Notes: a model not told the origin generated them from the sequence alone. A stretch of DNA of 40,610 nucleotides from Chara braunii (GCA_003427395.1 BFEA01000566.1:714745-755354); one strand, 5' to 3'; counted from the first letter of the stretch, positions 23,866 through 34,896 are shown. Made by a program: numbers and translations.

Positions 23866-24388
23866 CACACTTGCCGGCTTTGAGCATATTTGCTCTTATT
23901 TTAAGCACGCTTGTCGACTTTGACCATATTTGTTATTATTCTTGATACCTCTGCTTTGGTTTGAATGAATCTGAAGGAATATTCTTTTCTTTCTGCAGAG
24001 CACCTTGCCCTCCGAATTACCATCAGTATTCCCCAGCCTTATTAGCTTGAGCAGGTGGTATTGCAAGGGCAACCAATGTGACTGAAGTGGGGTTTTAAAT
24101 TGGTTCTCGGTACAAACCTGTTCCTGCCAAATGATCTGAACATCTCGCGGCCATCCTGTGACCACCTGTACATGGTCCCAGCCAACTCGAGAATCACAAG
24201 TAAAGCCTCTCCTAAAATTTCAGAGCATCGGGCCAACCGGGCCAAAATGACTGGTGTTGCCAATAAAAGGAAAAAATGCCGCTCTGGCGTTTCAGCAAAA
24301 CTTGGCGCACATCGCGGTTGACGGTTCATGGAGTTAGGTGTGGATGTACTGGTGGTGGAAATCGTCATAGCACAAAAACAGATATGGT

Positions 24389-26953
24389 TTGGTATTTCCC
24401 CTTTTTCCTTTATTGATTCTGTTTTTTATTTCTTGTTTAGCGGAAAGGAATCGTGCTCCTTTTGATAACCCCTGGAGTGCCGGACAACATTCGAGCAGGG
24501 AGTGTTCTAATGATGCTATTCGTCGCTGGGAGGAGTGGCTACAACAGGAGCTTTTCAGAAGTGTGGAAAGAAGAGCTAAGGGAGGCCAGGAAAGGAGCGA
24601 CACCAAAAACAGCGACGAGAAATGCACGGCAAAGGGAAGGAGAAATCATCGATCCGTTGAAAAATTATAGAAATTAAATCGAAGGAGCTGAACAGTGGAA
24701 CGGTCAAGATCGTCGAACTATTAAGGAGTGGGAAAATAAGGGAGACGAGTGATCGAAAGTTTTGGTGGTGATACTTGGGCTGGAGGCTGGTTCGAAGACT
24801 ATTTGGTGGAACAAGAGTTAAATGGGGGTGGGGGACTCGGCCTTTGAAAAAATGTGAGAATTTATTTGAAGCTGGTGGATCGATCACTTTGCGACATATT
24901 ATGGAGGCCTCGCCTATGAACCTGAAATTCAGGGATGACATGGTGAGTATGTTTAAATGCCCTTGGAAGGAGAGGAATTTGAGGGGATTGGGTTTGATGG
25001 ATCTGCTGAAGTATTACGGAGCAGTGAAGACTTTCACGACTAAGAGAAGTCGGGGAAAGGAAAGGTTGATGATTTCACAGGCGATGAAAGACGCACACAG
25101 TCTGAGCGTTCGGAAGAGAGTAGCGGCAAGGGTTAGATTCGATGATAGGATTAAGAAGAGTGAAGTGACGAGGCTGGTAAGAAAGATTGGGAGTTTGCAG
25201 TTGGCCAAGCCAATGAAGGAAATGGTAAAGCGGCGTCCACGAGTTGTGTGGACCAAATGTGGGTAGCATCCTACACAATCATCGGCGCTTTGCGTCGAAT
25301 GGTACCTCCAGCTATACGTGTGCTGGATTGGCCTATCATAAGCGGGATGGGCACGTGCATTTCCGGATTGGTGAGTTGAGCTGGATTCCGCAAATTGTGA
25401 AGAATGCAAAGAATGTACCTAGACAACAAGAGGATTTGAGGGAGTGATGAAGTGAAGGAAGCTTTCCGTATTTGGGCTAGTGAATTGGGAGTACCATGCA
25501 AAGAGATCATGGTAACACGGGAAGATGCTATGCATTGTTTTCTAAGTTTGGAAGTCAAGGACGGGCGAGGAGGAGGGTTTGACGAGGTGTTCAAAGTCAA
25601 GGAAGAGTTGAAGGGGTTGGTAGTGGTGCCGCTAGACAGGAATCCCGACGATACGCTGGTACAGTGTCTTGCCCTGTATGCGAAAGGGATGGAGGAGACC
25701 TTTTGGGGGAATGAAAGCTAGAGGGTTTGTGAAGAGGATGAAGAGAGGGAACTCATAATTGCTCTTTGTGAGTATAAAGAGAAGGGACTGGAAGTTCATG
25801 AAAAATGGAATAAAAAATTACGCTCTCCCTAAGCACAACTAGACGAGTAAGTATCGGCCTATCTGCCCGACCTTCGATGAGCCGTCGGTTAAGGCCTGTA
25901 AGAAGGTTGCACAGGCGGTTACCTGCTTGTTGTTTTCCCTTTCGGAATCTGGCCATTTTAACTTGAGGGCTGTTTCTGATATAAAATCCAGATCGATGAA
26001 GACCAACAGGAAATTTGTAAGAACAGGAAAGGGAGTTGAAGCGATTGGAGCCTCGTATGATGTCAAGGACATGTTTAACAAATTGTCGCATGAATCTATT
26101 AAAAGGGCTATTGGTTGAGTTCTGTGGTGGTTCCGTGAGTAAGGGTTTGATGCACTGTATGTTAAGAGAAGGGGGAAGGGTGCAAGGATGAGTAAGGCCA
26201 TGAAGAGGGGTTTTTGAGTCGATCTCGTTCGAGTACCTGAGAGATTTTGTCTTGTTTGAATCAGATTTTTGTTTTTTTGTTACACATGGGTCGGCGGAAT
26301 TTTGTTGAGGCAAATTGTGGGTATACCAATGGGGAAGAGCTTGAGCCCCCCATTGGCCTGCCTGTTGTGTGTTAAGAATGAGTGGGATTTTTTCCTGACC
26401 CTGGGAAGCCAGAAGAGGCGGTTCGACGACACGCGATTTGTCGATGATGTGTCAGTATATTTGTTGCCTTTAACTCGCAGAGAAGAGGATCGAAGGTGAG
26501 GGCCTTATCCTTGATCAAGAGGTTTGAAGATTGTTATGATAAGGTGCTTACCTTGAAAAGGACAGGTGAAGGGGAGGACGAATGGAATTTTTTGGGCTGC
26601 AAAATGAAAATTGGGAAGTCTTTTCCTTTCTGGGAACGGTGCAGCTATCGAAGAATGAGCATGATCTGAGGGAGAATCGTGATCTCACTTTCCGCACGAT
26701 ACAGGATTTTGGATCATGGACGTGTAAGCGGATGAAGATGATCGTGATTGTTGGGGCGTTACATCCGATTGACCAGAATTCCTATGACCGTATGGAGATA
26801 GTGAACACTGTTGTATTGCTCAGGATGGAATTGAGGAAGAGGGATTATCTTGGAGATTGGTTTGGGAGAGCGCTGAGAAGTTGTTTGAAAGGAAAGAGGC
26901 CAATTTGGAGGCTTTTTGCCTTGTTGTTGACAGATAGCAGGCTGGTTGACTGA
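24389..26953 (+). pseudogene. Decayed reverse transcriptase, Penelope-like
   Basis: Broken coding sequence in successive frames. Segments: a Lys/Arg-rich N-terminal part (24775-25263), CAGLAYHKRDGHVHFRIGEL (25244-25440), an LVVVPLDRNPDDTLV block (25452-25721), RT finger KYRPICPTFDEPSVKA (about 25850), motif A YDVKDMFNKLSHESI (about 26060), GIPMGKSLSPPLACLL (about 26315), catalytic FVDDV (about 26440), WNFLGCKM in another frame (about 26585), and a thumb-like tail DFGSWTCKRMK.. to 26953. The Y-D-V-K-D-M-F, G-I-P-M-G-x-x-L-S-P and F-V-D-D combination resembles Penelope-like RTs more than LINE or LTR RTs. No GIY-YIG nuclease was found. At least five frameshifts or stops mean it cannot encode a working protein. 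Confidence 0.6.
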
Positions 26954-27103
26954 CTCGTGATGTTTGCCTTGGTTCTGTTTATTCGTGTTTTGAGTGGTGT
27001 CTGTGAGGACTGGGGAACACCCCTTGGTTGATTGAGTTAGTTATAGGATAGTTGTTGTACCATTTTTTGTTACATGGGTAATACCCAGTTCTTTCTGGAA
27101 ATG

Positions 27104-27370
27104 TCATCGGCCTGGTCGACTGATTTTTACAAACCCATAGTACCGGGGTTTCTGGAATAGGAACTGGGTGAGAGCGTGTTTTTTGGTGCACTTTTGGTTT
27201 CGTAGGTAGATTTTGTCGATTGTGTGAGCTATATTTTCGTAGTTGACGTAGGGATAGGTCTCCTCGTCCGCAAGGACTTTGCCGCGATGGATTTTGAGTC
27301 TGCGACGTAGTATCGACAAGCTATGTCGTTTGACAATCTTTGTCTGACTTTTAGTTGCGTGCTCTTTCGT
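27104..27370 (-). CDS. Unrecognised basic ORF remnant
   Basis: A minus-strand open frame of about 85 codons, rich in Lys/Arg/Tyr (includes RRRLKIHRGKVLADEETYPY and IAHTIDKIYLRNQKCTKKHA), ending at TGA near 27104. It has no ATG in a convincing position. No family was recognised. It may be a fragment of another mobile element lying opposite to the RT pseudogene, or chance. Confidence 0.2.
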   Translation of the reverse strand, partial: TKEHATKSQTKIVKRHSLSILRRRLKIHRGKVLADEETYPYVNYENIAHTIDKIYLRNQKCTKKHALTQFLFQKPRYYGFVKISRPGR

Positions 27371-27606
27371 TTAAATCATCGGGCTTCATGATGACATTAT
27401 TAACAGCCACATGTTAGCATGTTGTTTTCAGTAAACTGATGTGGCACTTTTGACAGCTTTGAGCTCCATGCTTTATTGCCCTTGTGCGCTATTGCATTTG
27501 AGTTGTGCTGCGACTGCTTTCTTTGCAGTATTGTTTGCTTCCTTATTTTCAGTGCCAAAAGGCGAGAAAAAACAATAAATGACAATTCTGTTTTTTCTTT
27601 TTTTTT

Positions 27607-27631
<25 letters not shown>

Positions 27632-27637
<6 letters not shown>

Positions 27638-27691
27638 TTGCTCAATTTCACCTTTCTCTACCGACCTCCCACTACTCCTAAGCCTATACAG
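27632..27691 (-). repeat. tRNA-SINE family 1, 3'-end fragment
   Basis: CTCAATTTCACCTTTCTCTA and CCTCCCACTACTCCTA match the 3' end of the copies at 22890 and 37990. They are preceded by a T-rich tract (27594-27638), the minus-strand poly(A) tail. Confidence 0.65.
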
Positions 27692-28523
27692 GGGACTCCT
27701 GCAAGCATAGCAATCTCTGACAATCAAGGGGATGCATGTTGCCCCCACCCTACCGTCTTCCCCTGAACATAATACACCTTTATAATGAATGTAATGAAGC
27801 GATAATTATGGTCGAGTACAGCCAAAATGAGTCTGCACACCACGGTTTCCCTCTGTAAGACAGTCTGGCCTTCCTGTTTTGAAAGTTACCCCGTGTTTGA
27901 ATTGCCATTTATGTTTTTTTTTGTTTTTCCATTTTGGAAACTCGATTTCGATGGAAATGTGTTTACCCTTCAAGTTGAGACGTAAGGAAGTTGAACAATC
28001 AATGGCTACAAAGTCCATGCTTGCCAGTGAGTGGATGGGATCCAATCACTATGCAGCCACCTTCTTCCCTCAAACAGAACACACCCTCATCATGGATGGC
28101 TGTTTTCGGGACTCCTGCAAGCATAGCCATCTCTGACAATCAAGGGGATGCATGTTGCCCCCACCCTACCGTCTTCCCCTGAACATAATACACCTTTATA
28201 ATGAATGTAATGAAGCGATAATTATGGTCGAGTACAGCCAAAATGAGTCTGCACACCACGGTTTCCCTCTGTAAGACAGTCTGGCCTTCCTGTTTTGAAA
28301 GTTACCCCGTGTTTGAATTGCCATTTATGTTTTTTTTTGTTTTTCCATTTTGGAAACTCGATTTCGATGGAAATGTGTTTACCCTTCAAGTTGAGACGTA
28401 AGGAAGTTGAACAATCAATGGCTACAAAGTCCATGCTTGCCAGTGAGTGGATGGGATCCAATCACTATGCAGCCACCTTCTTCCCTCAAACAGAACACAC
28501 CCTCATCATGGATGGCTGTTTTC
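27692..28523. repeat. Near-perfect 416-bp tandem duplication
   Basis: Bases 27692-28107 recur at 28108-28523 with a single difference noticed (AGCAATCTC versus AGCCATCTC). The unit starts GGGACTCCTGCAAGCATAGC. It contains TCTTCCCCTGAACATAATAC, a relative of the MITE terminus at 13899, and a shared open frame with LRRKEVEQSMATKSMLASEW that matches no family I know. The near identity means either a very recent duplication or an assembly error. Confidence 0.95.
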
Positions 28524-28719
28524 GACTGGAGAGAGAGCTTGTATGTGTTCATGATCAGGATCCCTTTATGTTTGGGGGAAAAGGGCACGAAAGGCAGGAC
28601 CATGACCATTTGTCTTTGCCTATGGCCCAGCCTCCCTCTCAAAGGACCTGAAGATTTCATTGGCATGGTTTCCCATAATTACCTTCCAGGGCAGTGGTAT
28701 ATGCGGTCACCATGGGGTG

Positions 28720-28815
28720 GACCACGCCTACATAGATCTCAACAAACTCGAGCCTAGAGGATATGGGCGCCCGTATCCGCTAGGCTTGAGTTTGTTGATC
28801 TATGTAGGCGTGGTC
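28720..28815. repeat. 96-bp near-perfect palindrome
   Basis: Left arm 28720-28768 (GACCACGCCTACATAGATCT..GCCTAGAGGATATGGGC) and right arm 28769-28815 (its complement) meet with no spacer at GGGCGCCC. Only a few bases mismatch. One arm, CTCTAGGCTTGAGTTTGTTG then ATCAATGTAGGCGTGG, is present alone at 33411-33447. Confidence 0.93.
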
Positions 28816-28860
28816 TATAATTCCTAATATCTTCCTTGTCCCCTTTCTTGTATAGGAGCG

Positions 28861-31800
28861 TGGTAAACCCTTGTCTTATCATACTGTCAAAGGAGCCTTC
28901 TCTCTGTATCGCTTCAATATAATTAATGAAATCTTCACAAAGGAGATGTCAGAACTGTACCCAGAATTCCTTAGAAAAAGGGTTCGGACCAAGGGTTTTC
29001 TCTTCGTAGGGCTTCCCACACCTGTTCACCTCAAGGTGTGCCCGGCAAGAGAGGAATGTCAGGGAGAAAGAAATCGGGGATTTCTTGAAACCATTGGAGA
29101 AGATCCTGACTGGACAACAGAAAACAGACATGGATCGCTCCCTCTCCAAGGAGGAGATCTGGACGGCGATAATCCAGATGGAGGAAGAGAAGACGGCGAT
29201 AATCCAGATGGAGGAAGAGAAGACGTCGGACATCGATGGGTTTCCAAAGGAATTTTGGGAGACCTTCTAGACTCTGATGGCCCCGGACCTTATGGAGTTA
29301 TCAGCAGGTGTGGGAAACAGGGCAGATGGGGGAGTTGGTGGGGCAGGGTGTTCTCACCTTGCTGCACAAAAAGGGAGACAAGATGCATATTCGGAACTAC
29401 AGACCAATAACTTTGCTTACAGTCGTTTATAAAATGTTTGTGAAAGCCCTGGCAAACCGACTGATCCCGGTCTTGGACGATATTATCCATCCGACTCAAA
29501 CCGGGTTTGTCCAAGGTCGCAGGATCCAGGATAACATCTTACTAGTTAATGAACTTCTTAAACTAACAAGGCAAGACAAGCAGAATGCGGTAGTGGTCTT
29601 CATTGATTTTGAAAAATCTCATGACCACGTGGACTGGTTATTCCGAGACAAATGCATGAAAAAATGAACATCGGGTCTATTTTTCGACGTTGGACTGAAA
29701 TACTACATCACAATGCCACCATGTGTGTCAAAATTAATGGAAGGATAGCGCCGGCCTTCCCGCTGCAACGGTCGATTCGCTTAGGGGACCCTTTGGCGCC
29801 CATCCTGTTCATAATTGTGATGGAGGCGTTGGCAACGAACCTCCACGCCAACAAAGACCTAAGGAAACTGCAGATCTCGGCCATTCCAGAAGATGCGATG
29901 CTGATCTGTTCGATGTTTGCGGACGACCTGACACTTATGATAGATGCAACCGCAGTGAACATGGAAGAGATCAGGCGATTCTTCGACCGGTTCACAACGG
30001 TCTCAGATATGACCATCAACTGGGGTAACAAAACGTTGGGGTGGTGGATCCACCATGAAGGGGCGCACCCCCCCAAGCTACCACGGGTCAAATGGATCCC
30101 GGAAACGGCCCTGGTCAGAGTGCTTGGAATTATGTTAACGACATTGGGTAAGCCTGCATCTAATGACGAGTGGATCCTGAAGCCCGCTTTAGAAAAGATG
30201 GCTCACTGGAAAGACCGACATACCTTCCTCATTGGCAGGGCGCTAGCGATCAACAGTGTAGTGTTAGCGACCCTCTGGTACAAATCTGCAATTTGGGCCC
30301 TCAGCAAGGAGGTTGTTCGATCGCTCAAGCGGCAACTAACGACCCTGCTATGGAGAAACAATGAGCTCCCGAATGTTATTAGCAGGGTGGTCTGGTTGTC
30401 GGTGATCCAACCCAAAGACCAAAGGGGGTTGGGGATTCTAGACCATGATACCCGAATCACAACATTAACAATCCAATGGGTTAGGAGGCTGCTCTTCACT
30501 CAACGTCTCTCATGGCATGCCCTTGCGATGGAACAGATTGCTAGACTCGCCCCACAAACACCGCAAGGAGTCAACCCATAAACCTGGCTATAAAACCTTT
30601 CCTGGACGGTGCCTCGGTCCCCTCTAAACAGTCGACCCACATGCCAAGACACAACCCGCTGGGATCTGGTCAGGGACGACTTCTGGGCCCACGTTTTGAA
30701 AGTTTGGCGACAACTTCCGTTGCCTGACAAACCCCCACCGACTAGGTGGGATGAGGTGATGCGTCAACCCCTTTTCAGAAACAGGAGGATTACAGATCGG
30801 CACAACAAAGTGTATTGCAGGTCACGCACCCCGTGGAACAGCTGGGTCAGAAAAAGTATATACAGGGAAGGGAGACTGGAAAACTGCACAGCAACTAAAG
30901 ACCATACTAAAATATTGCCTCAATGTGGAGGAGCACACCGAATCATTGATCTTTGCTATCCTCCTTGACTGGGTGCGCATCCTGCACAAAGGGCCGCGAC
31001 TGGCAGAAGGAGACAGGGTAGCAGCCCCGAGTGATCCCGAAAGTGTGGACAATATGGTGGAGGTACGACTAGATGAAACACTAATTAACCTCTTCCACAT
31101 AGGCAAGGATAATGTGCCCACCCGGTACACCAGAGGTAATGAGATGGTGGAAAAATGCGGACCTACACAGGATCCGAGTGTTGAGGGACAAAGATGTGTG
31201 GAGCGCTTACCAATCAAACACCCCCGTGGCAGAGCTCCCCTTTGACCCCAAGGAATGGTTGTGGGCCCCTAAGCGAAAATGCAGGACGAGGGTGAACATA
31301 AAGTTGCATACTTTAACGATGAAGGCTACATATTGGTTGTTGCCACCAAAGGTGAACATAAAAAAAAGGTAAAGGCTCGATGTAGGTCTCATTTAAATAT
31401 AGGGATTGAGGTCATCCGCCCCATCCGATGGTTCTCAACCACAAGGTGAGGCCGGCGAAGATAGCCTCGCTGCAGTGGCAGATAGAACATCGTTGCCTGC
31501 CCACCAACAAATGGTTGATAGATCGTACATATCTAGAGCAGAAGGGGCGGGCACTACCGTGGTGTAAATCGTGCCATACCGTCTTCCCATCCCGCAAAAT
31601 TATGGAAACCATCGAGCATTTATTTATACAGTGTCCATGGGTTGTGCTCACATGGCGATGGTGGGATAGGATCTGGACACTGTTGAGCACGAGGTCCAAA
31701 TGACCATGTGATTGGAGGGCCATATTATGCGAGGCATGGTCCTCCCCACTCCCCCACTGACAACACTTTTGAAAACAACATGTTCAAGTTAGGGAGGAGA

Positions 31801-32227
31801 GCGGTCATGTGGGCCCTCTGGAGAAAACGTTGTATCCATGATATCGAGGGGGTCCGCGTAGCTGAAGAAAAGATAACATACATGATAACACAATATATTA
31901 AACAAGAGTCCATGGTACAATGGCAAAAAGTTAAAAACTAACTTGAGTTGTTTCATTCATCAAAGGACATAACACAAACAATTCATCAATTCTCGGGGGA
32001 CTGGTTGGGCAGTGAGGACGGGGGCTGGATCGCATCCGTCCGATGGGATGGCAAGTCTGCCCAGGAGTGTAACCAGGTGGAATTCATAAGAGACTAGTGT
32101 ATTTGCTTCAGAGACTGGACTACGATGGGCCCGGAAATCCCCCTGCGACCATCCACTGAATTCCCCGATCACTTCCCACCCCACCAATTGGCAATGGTCG
32201 ATATGCAATGGTACAAAGCAAAGTGAG
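28861..32227 (+). pseudogene. LINE (non-LTR retrotransposon) ORF2, decayed
   Basis: In order, across several frames: LSKEEIWTAIIQMEEEKTSD..DGFPKEFWETF (29140-29268; its TAIIQMEEEK is duplicated by a 30-bp repeat), then RT motifs NYRPITLLTVVYKMFVKALA and QTGFVQGRRIQDNIL (29395-29560), VVVFIDFEKSHDHVDW (motif A, 29590-29640), LGDPLAPILFIIVMEAL (about 29785-29835), catalytic FADDLTLM (about 29915), and the thumb/connection LGWWIHHEG..LRVLGI-like to 30581. Further fragments run to 31370, followed by a zinc motif LQWQIEHRCLPTNKWLIDR..CKSCHTVFPSRKIMETIEHL..C (31450-31650) and a C-terminal tail to about 32220. The apurinic endonuclease domain was not seen. At least five frameshifts or stops show it is dead. 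Confidence 0.88.
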
Positions 32228-32524
32228 CAAGACTACAGGCCCACAGGCTGATGGGACCGAGTAAGGAAGCAGCGGGTCAACAAACAGGACACGGAAGATA
32301 TCGACGGGTATTCTAAAAAAGCAGGATGTAGCCGCTAGGAAAAATGAGAGATCTGGCGGTCTGGCGTAGATTGAAGAGGCGGCGCCCTGAAGTGTTCTAA
32401 TTGTCCAACATACTTAGCATTCCATCGAACTTATCATTAACACTGATGTGTGACCGGGGCTGGTAGGGGGTGAGAGTGTCGCGCCGGGTTCAGGGTGAAG
32501 AGGTTCCCCTTTCCTTCCAATATC

Positions 32525-32727
32525 CTGCGCAGTCAATCCCTTGGATCCCAGGGTAATCAATGCTGGCAGGAATCCCCCACAATTATTTCAGATGTACTCC
32601 AAATCCAGGCTGTATAAGGGACACTGGACCCATTTTCCAGCAGGTAATGCTGCCCACCAATAGATGGAGCTTCTCCCCGGGTGCTAGTGGCGACTGCTCT
32701 TATCATCACCGCTAACACTGGTGGGGG
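32525..32727 (+). repeat. CCACCAATAGATGGAGC repeat, copy downstream of first LINE
   Basis: Shares with 36990-37192 the order GCAGTCAATCC..GGAT.CCAG.G.AATCAATGCTGGCAGG, TGTATAAGGGAC.CT.GACCC.TTTTCCAGCAGGT, CCCACCAATAGATGGAGC and CTAACACTGG. It starts about 300 bp after the LINE coding remnants. Confidence 0.85.
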
Positions 32728-32748
32728 TGGGTTGGGCTTCCCACACCT

Positions 32749-33110
32749 CTTAACAACAATTTCGTCAAAACGGACATATTTTATTTTCTGAATGAAATTG
32801 AAACCTCATAAATTGGCCTGATTTAGGTGGAAATTTCAAGCTCCTGAGGGTCCGGCGTCGTCAAAACGCCGGACCCCTTGGATGTATCTGAACTTAGCCG
32901 GAGTCCAAGGGGTACGACGTTTGCGTTCTGAAAACGTCGTACCCCCCTAGATGTATTTGGACTTAGCTTGCATCCAGGGGGTATGGCGTTTTCAGAACGC
33001 CGTACCCTCAGGAGCTGAAAATATAGACCTAAATTGGGTCAATTTATGAGTTTTCAATTTCGTTCAAAAAAGAAAATATGTCCGTTTTGACAAAATTGTT
33101 GTTTCTTAAG
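32749..33110. mobile_element. 360-bp foldback element (long-TIR MITE)
   Basis: CTTAACAACAATTTCGTCAA followed by AACGGACATATTTTATTTTC, and onward to TAAATTGGCC, is matched by its complement ending GTTTCTTAAG at 33110. Arms are about 75 bp with few differences. Inside are three further hairpins: GTCCGGCGTCGT/AAAACGCCGGAC, GGTACGACGTTTGC/AAAACGTCGTACC and GGTATGGCGTTTTC/AGAACGCCGTACC. Almost the whole unit can fold. No coding capacity. Confidence 0.92.
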
Positions 33111-33400
33111 GGGTGATGGGGTTATCTAATGTGCATCGTTGTGATCGTGTGAGTTGTGTATGAATTGCTTCTAGCAATGCTTCGCTGGCTCGAAGAACTT
33201 CATTCGGGTCCCAATGGGGAATGCGGGATGTGAAAACGTTTTTTATCACATTTGGAGGCATAATCGTCTATGGTATATGTGTTGGTGGACACCGGGGCAT
33301 TTTGGGTGTCTGAGTTTGAGGATTGCATTGGCTCTAGTTCTGGCCTTACCTTGCTGAAAAGGGGTTTTGCCATATTCTTTTACTTGCTCGTTTCTTATTT
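33111..33400. other. Unannotated intergenic stretch
   Basis: No recognisable gene, RNA or inverted repeat. A minus-strand frame NAPVSTNTYTIDDYASKCDK (about 33320-33240) has coding-like composition but no known family. Confidence 0.3.
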
Positions 33401-33410
33401 TCGCCATATC

Positions 33411-33447
33411 CTCTAGGCTTGAGTTTGTTGATCAATGTAGGCGTGGA
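33411..33447. repeat. Half-palindrome copy of the 28720-28815 arm
   Basis: CTCTAGGCTTGAGTTTGTTG followed by ATCAATGTAGGCGTGG equals the right arm of the 96-bp palindrome with about two changes. The surrounding sequence (33450-33640) matches nothing else in the window. Confidence 0.85.
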
Positions 33448-33691
33448 GGTGGTCCTTGCTTCTTGCAGTCTTTTGAAGGAGGGCCGGTGCAGTGGACCTT
33501 TCATAAGTTGGTCGTCTCATTGTCTAAGGTTCTGCATGAGCCTTTCAAGAACGGCTTTGCAGTCCCTTGCATGTTAGATGGAAAAAACGCTGGCTCTTTC
33601 CCTGAGTTGTGTCCATACCTTCATTGAACCAGGTTACCCCTTCTCCCATCTCTGGTTTTTGGCGCCAGGGGAGCTGCAAAGGAGTAGCAGT

Positions 33692-33851
33692 GGACGTAGG
33701 CGGTGAATTAGGCGCGAAGTGGTGAAATTCCCCAGCTCAACTGGTGAAATGCCTTCAAAACCGATTCATTGGAGTACAATAGAGGAAAGTGGAATTTCTA
33801 ATGTAGAGATAAAATTTATAGACCTTAGAAGGAGCACCAAAAACGAAGGCA
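33692..33851 (+). pseudogene. Nuclear fragment of mitochondrial small-subunit rRNA (NUMT)
   Basis: The sequence reads as the central SSU rRNA region corresponding to about E. coli 16S 575-730: GACGTAGGCGGTGAATTAGG, AAGTGGTGAAATTCCCCAGC then TCAACTGGTGAAATGC, GAGTACAATAGAGGAAAGTG then GAATTTCTAATGTAGAGAT, and TTAGAAGGAGCACCAAAAAC then GAAGGCA. The pattern (GAATTTCTA-TGTAGAG-T-AAATT, TTAGAAGGA-CACCAAAA-CGAAGGCA) is mitochondrial/alphaproteobacterial, not plastid or cytosolic 18S. After 33851 the match is lost or continues only as GAAACACGAAA (33861-33871). Substitutions in conserved bases support a non-functional copy. Confidence 0.82.
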
Positions 33852-33879
33852 TAAAACTTGAAACACGAAACAAAAAAGT

Positions 33880-34150
33880 TTCCAGATTCGTCAAACTTCG
33901 TGCCTTGCCACGTCTTGTCTGGTATCCCACCTACACCTCGCCTTCACGAACTCCCCGGAGGAAGAAAAAACTTCTTAAGTTACCATAGAGGAGAGAAGGT
34001 TACATTTTCATCATGACCACTAATAAAATAAGACTTGAAACTAGAAATAGATTCGTCCAACTTCGATCCTTGCCACAACTGGGATAGCTTAGGTTTCCAT
34101 AGAGGAGAGACGGTTACATCTTCGTTCCTTGCCACGTCTGGGATATTCAT
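33880..34150. repeat. Diverged direct repeat downstream of NUMT
   Basis: CGTCAAACTTCGTGCCTTGC, CGTCCAACTTCGATCCTTGC and TTCGTTCCTTGCCACGTCTG, together with CATAGAGGAGAGAAGGTTAC / CATAGAGGAGAGACGGTTAC, show a repeated unit of about 113 bp. Origin unknown. Confidence 0.65.
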
Positions 34151-34740
34151 CAATTAGATATTTAAATTTAGAGTCATAAGTCCACTCTGCTGCTTGGGTC
34201 ATTGGGCGCATATATGCACGCAAGATATATCTCTGTGAGGCAAACCCACCTGCCGTGTGGTTTACCATAGCGGAATGAGACAGGTTTGAATTTAGATGAG
34301 GGCGGGATCCAAATAGCTACTCCGTATGATACATTATCCCTCCCTGATGGGCCTCATGTAGCTTGTATATGCTGAGGTCGCTCTAACTCTGGTTGTGTGT
34401 GTAGGGGTGTCGTGAAGGTATCTCTCCTGTCCGGCCTTCACGTCTTGCAGATGACATCTTTTTTAGCAGTTGTTACTTGGATCAGTCCATTGTTGTTCAG
34501 CAATGTGATGTCCAGGTCTGCTTGAGTTAGACTTTTTGCCTATTTGGGTTGGGAGGTGTGGTTGCCTGCAGAGACTGGGGCGTGATCAAAAGGGGCAGCA
34601 GCAGCGATGGGGCCCGCTGATACTTTCACTTTTGATGTCTAGTCATATAGGCAGCCACTTTGAGCAGCAGAATGGGTATGCTTGTCAGGCATGTCGTACC
34701 CTAGAAACGATCTGCAGCCTACTGTCATATACCTAAATGT
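34151..34740. other. Unannotated intergenic stretch
   Basis: No recognisable gene, RNA or inverted repeat. Confidence 0.4.
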
Positions 34741-34754
34741 CTGTGCAACCATTC

Positions 34755-34896
34755 ATCTGTAACAGTAGGGATGCTGGACCCGATTTCCAGCAGGTGTTGC
34801 TCCCCACCAATAGATGGAGCCCCCGGGGAATGCTAGTGGTGTCTGCTCTTATCAACACCCTTACCGGTAACACTCTCGCGGGTGTCTTCCGTTTTG

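Noticed and set aside
25753-26313. Minus-strand frames of 120-186 codons
   Set aside because: They are the antisense of the RT fingers and motif A segments, which show clear family motifs on the + strand.
28871-29410. 179-codon frame at the start of the LINE
   Set aside because: Only its first part may belong to the element; across 29085-29268 the real LINE motif lies in another frame (KPLEKIL..DGFPKEFWETF), so this frame there is a shadow.
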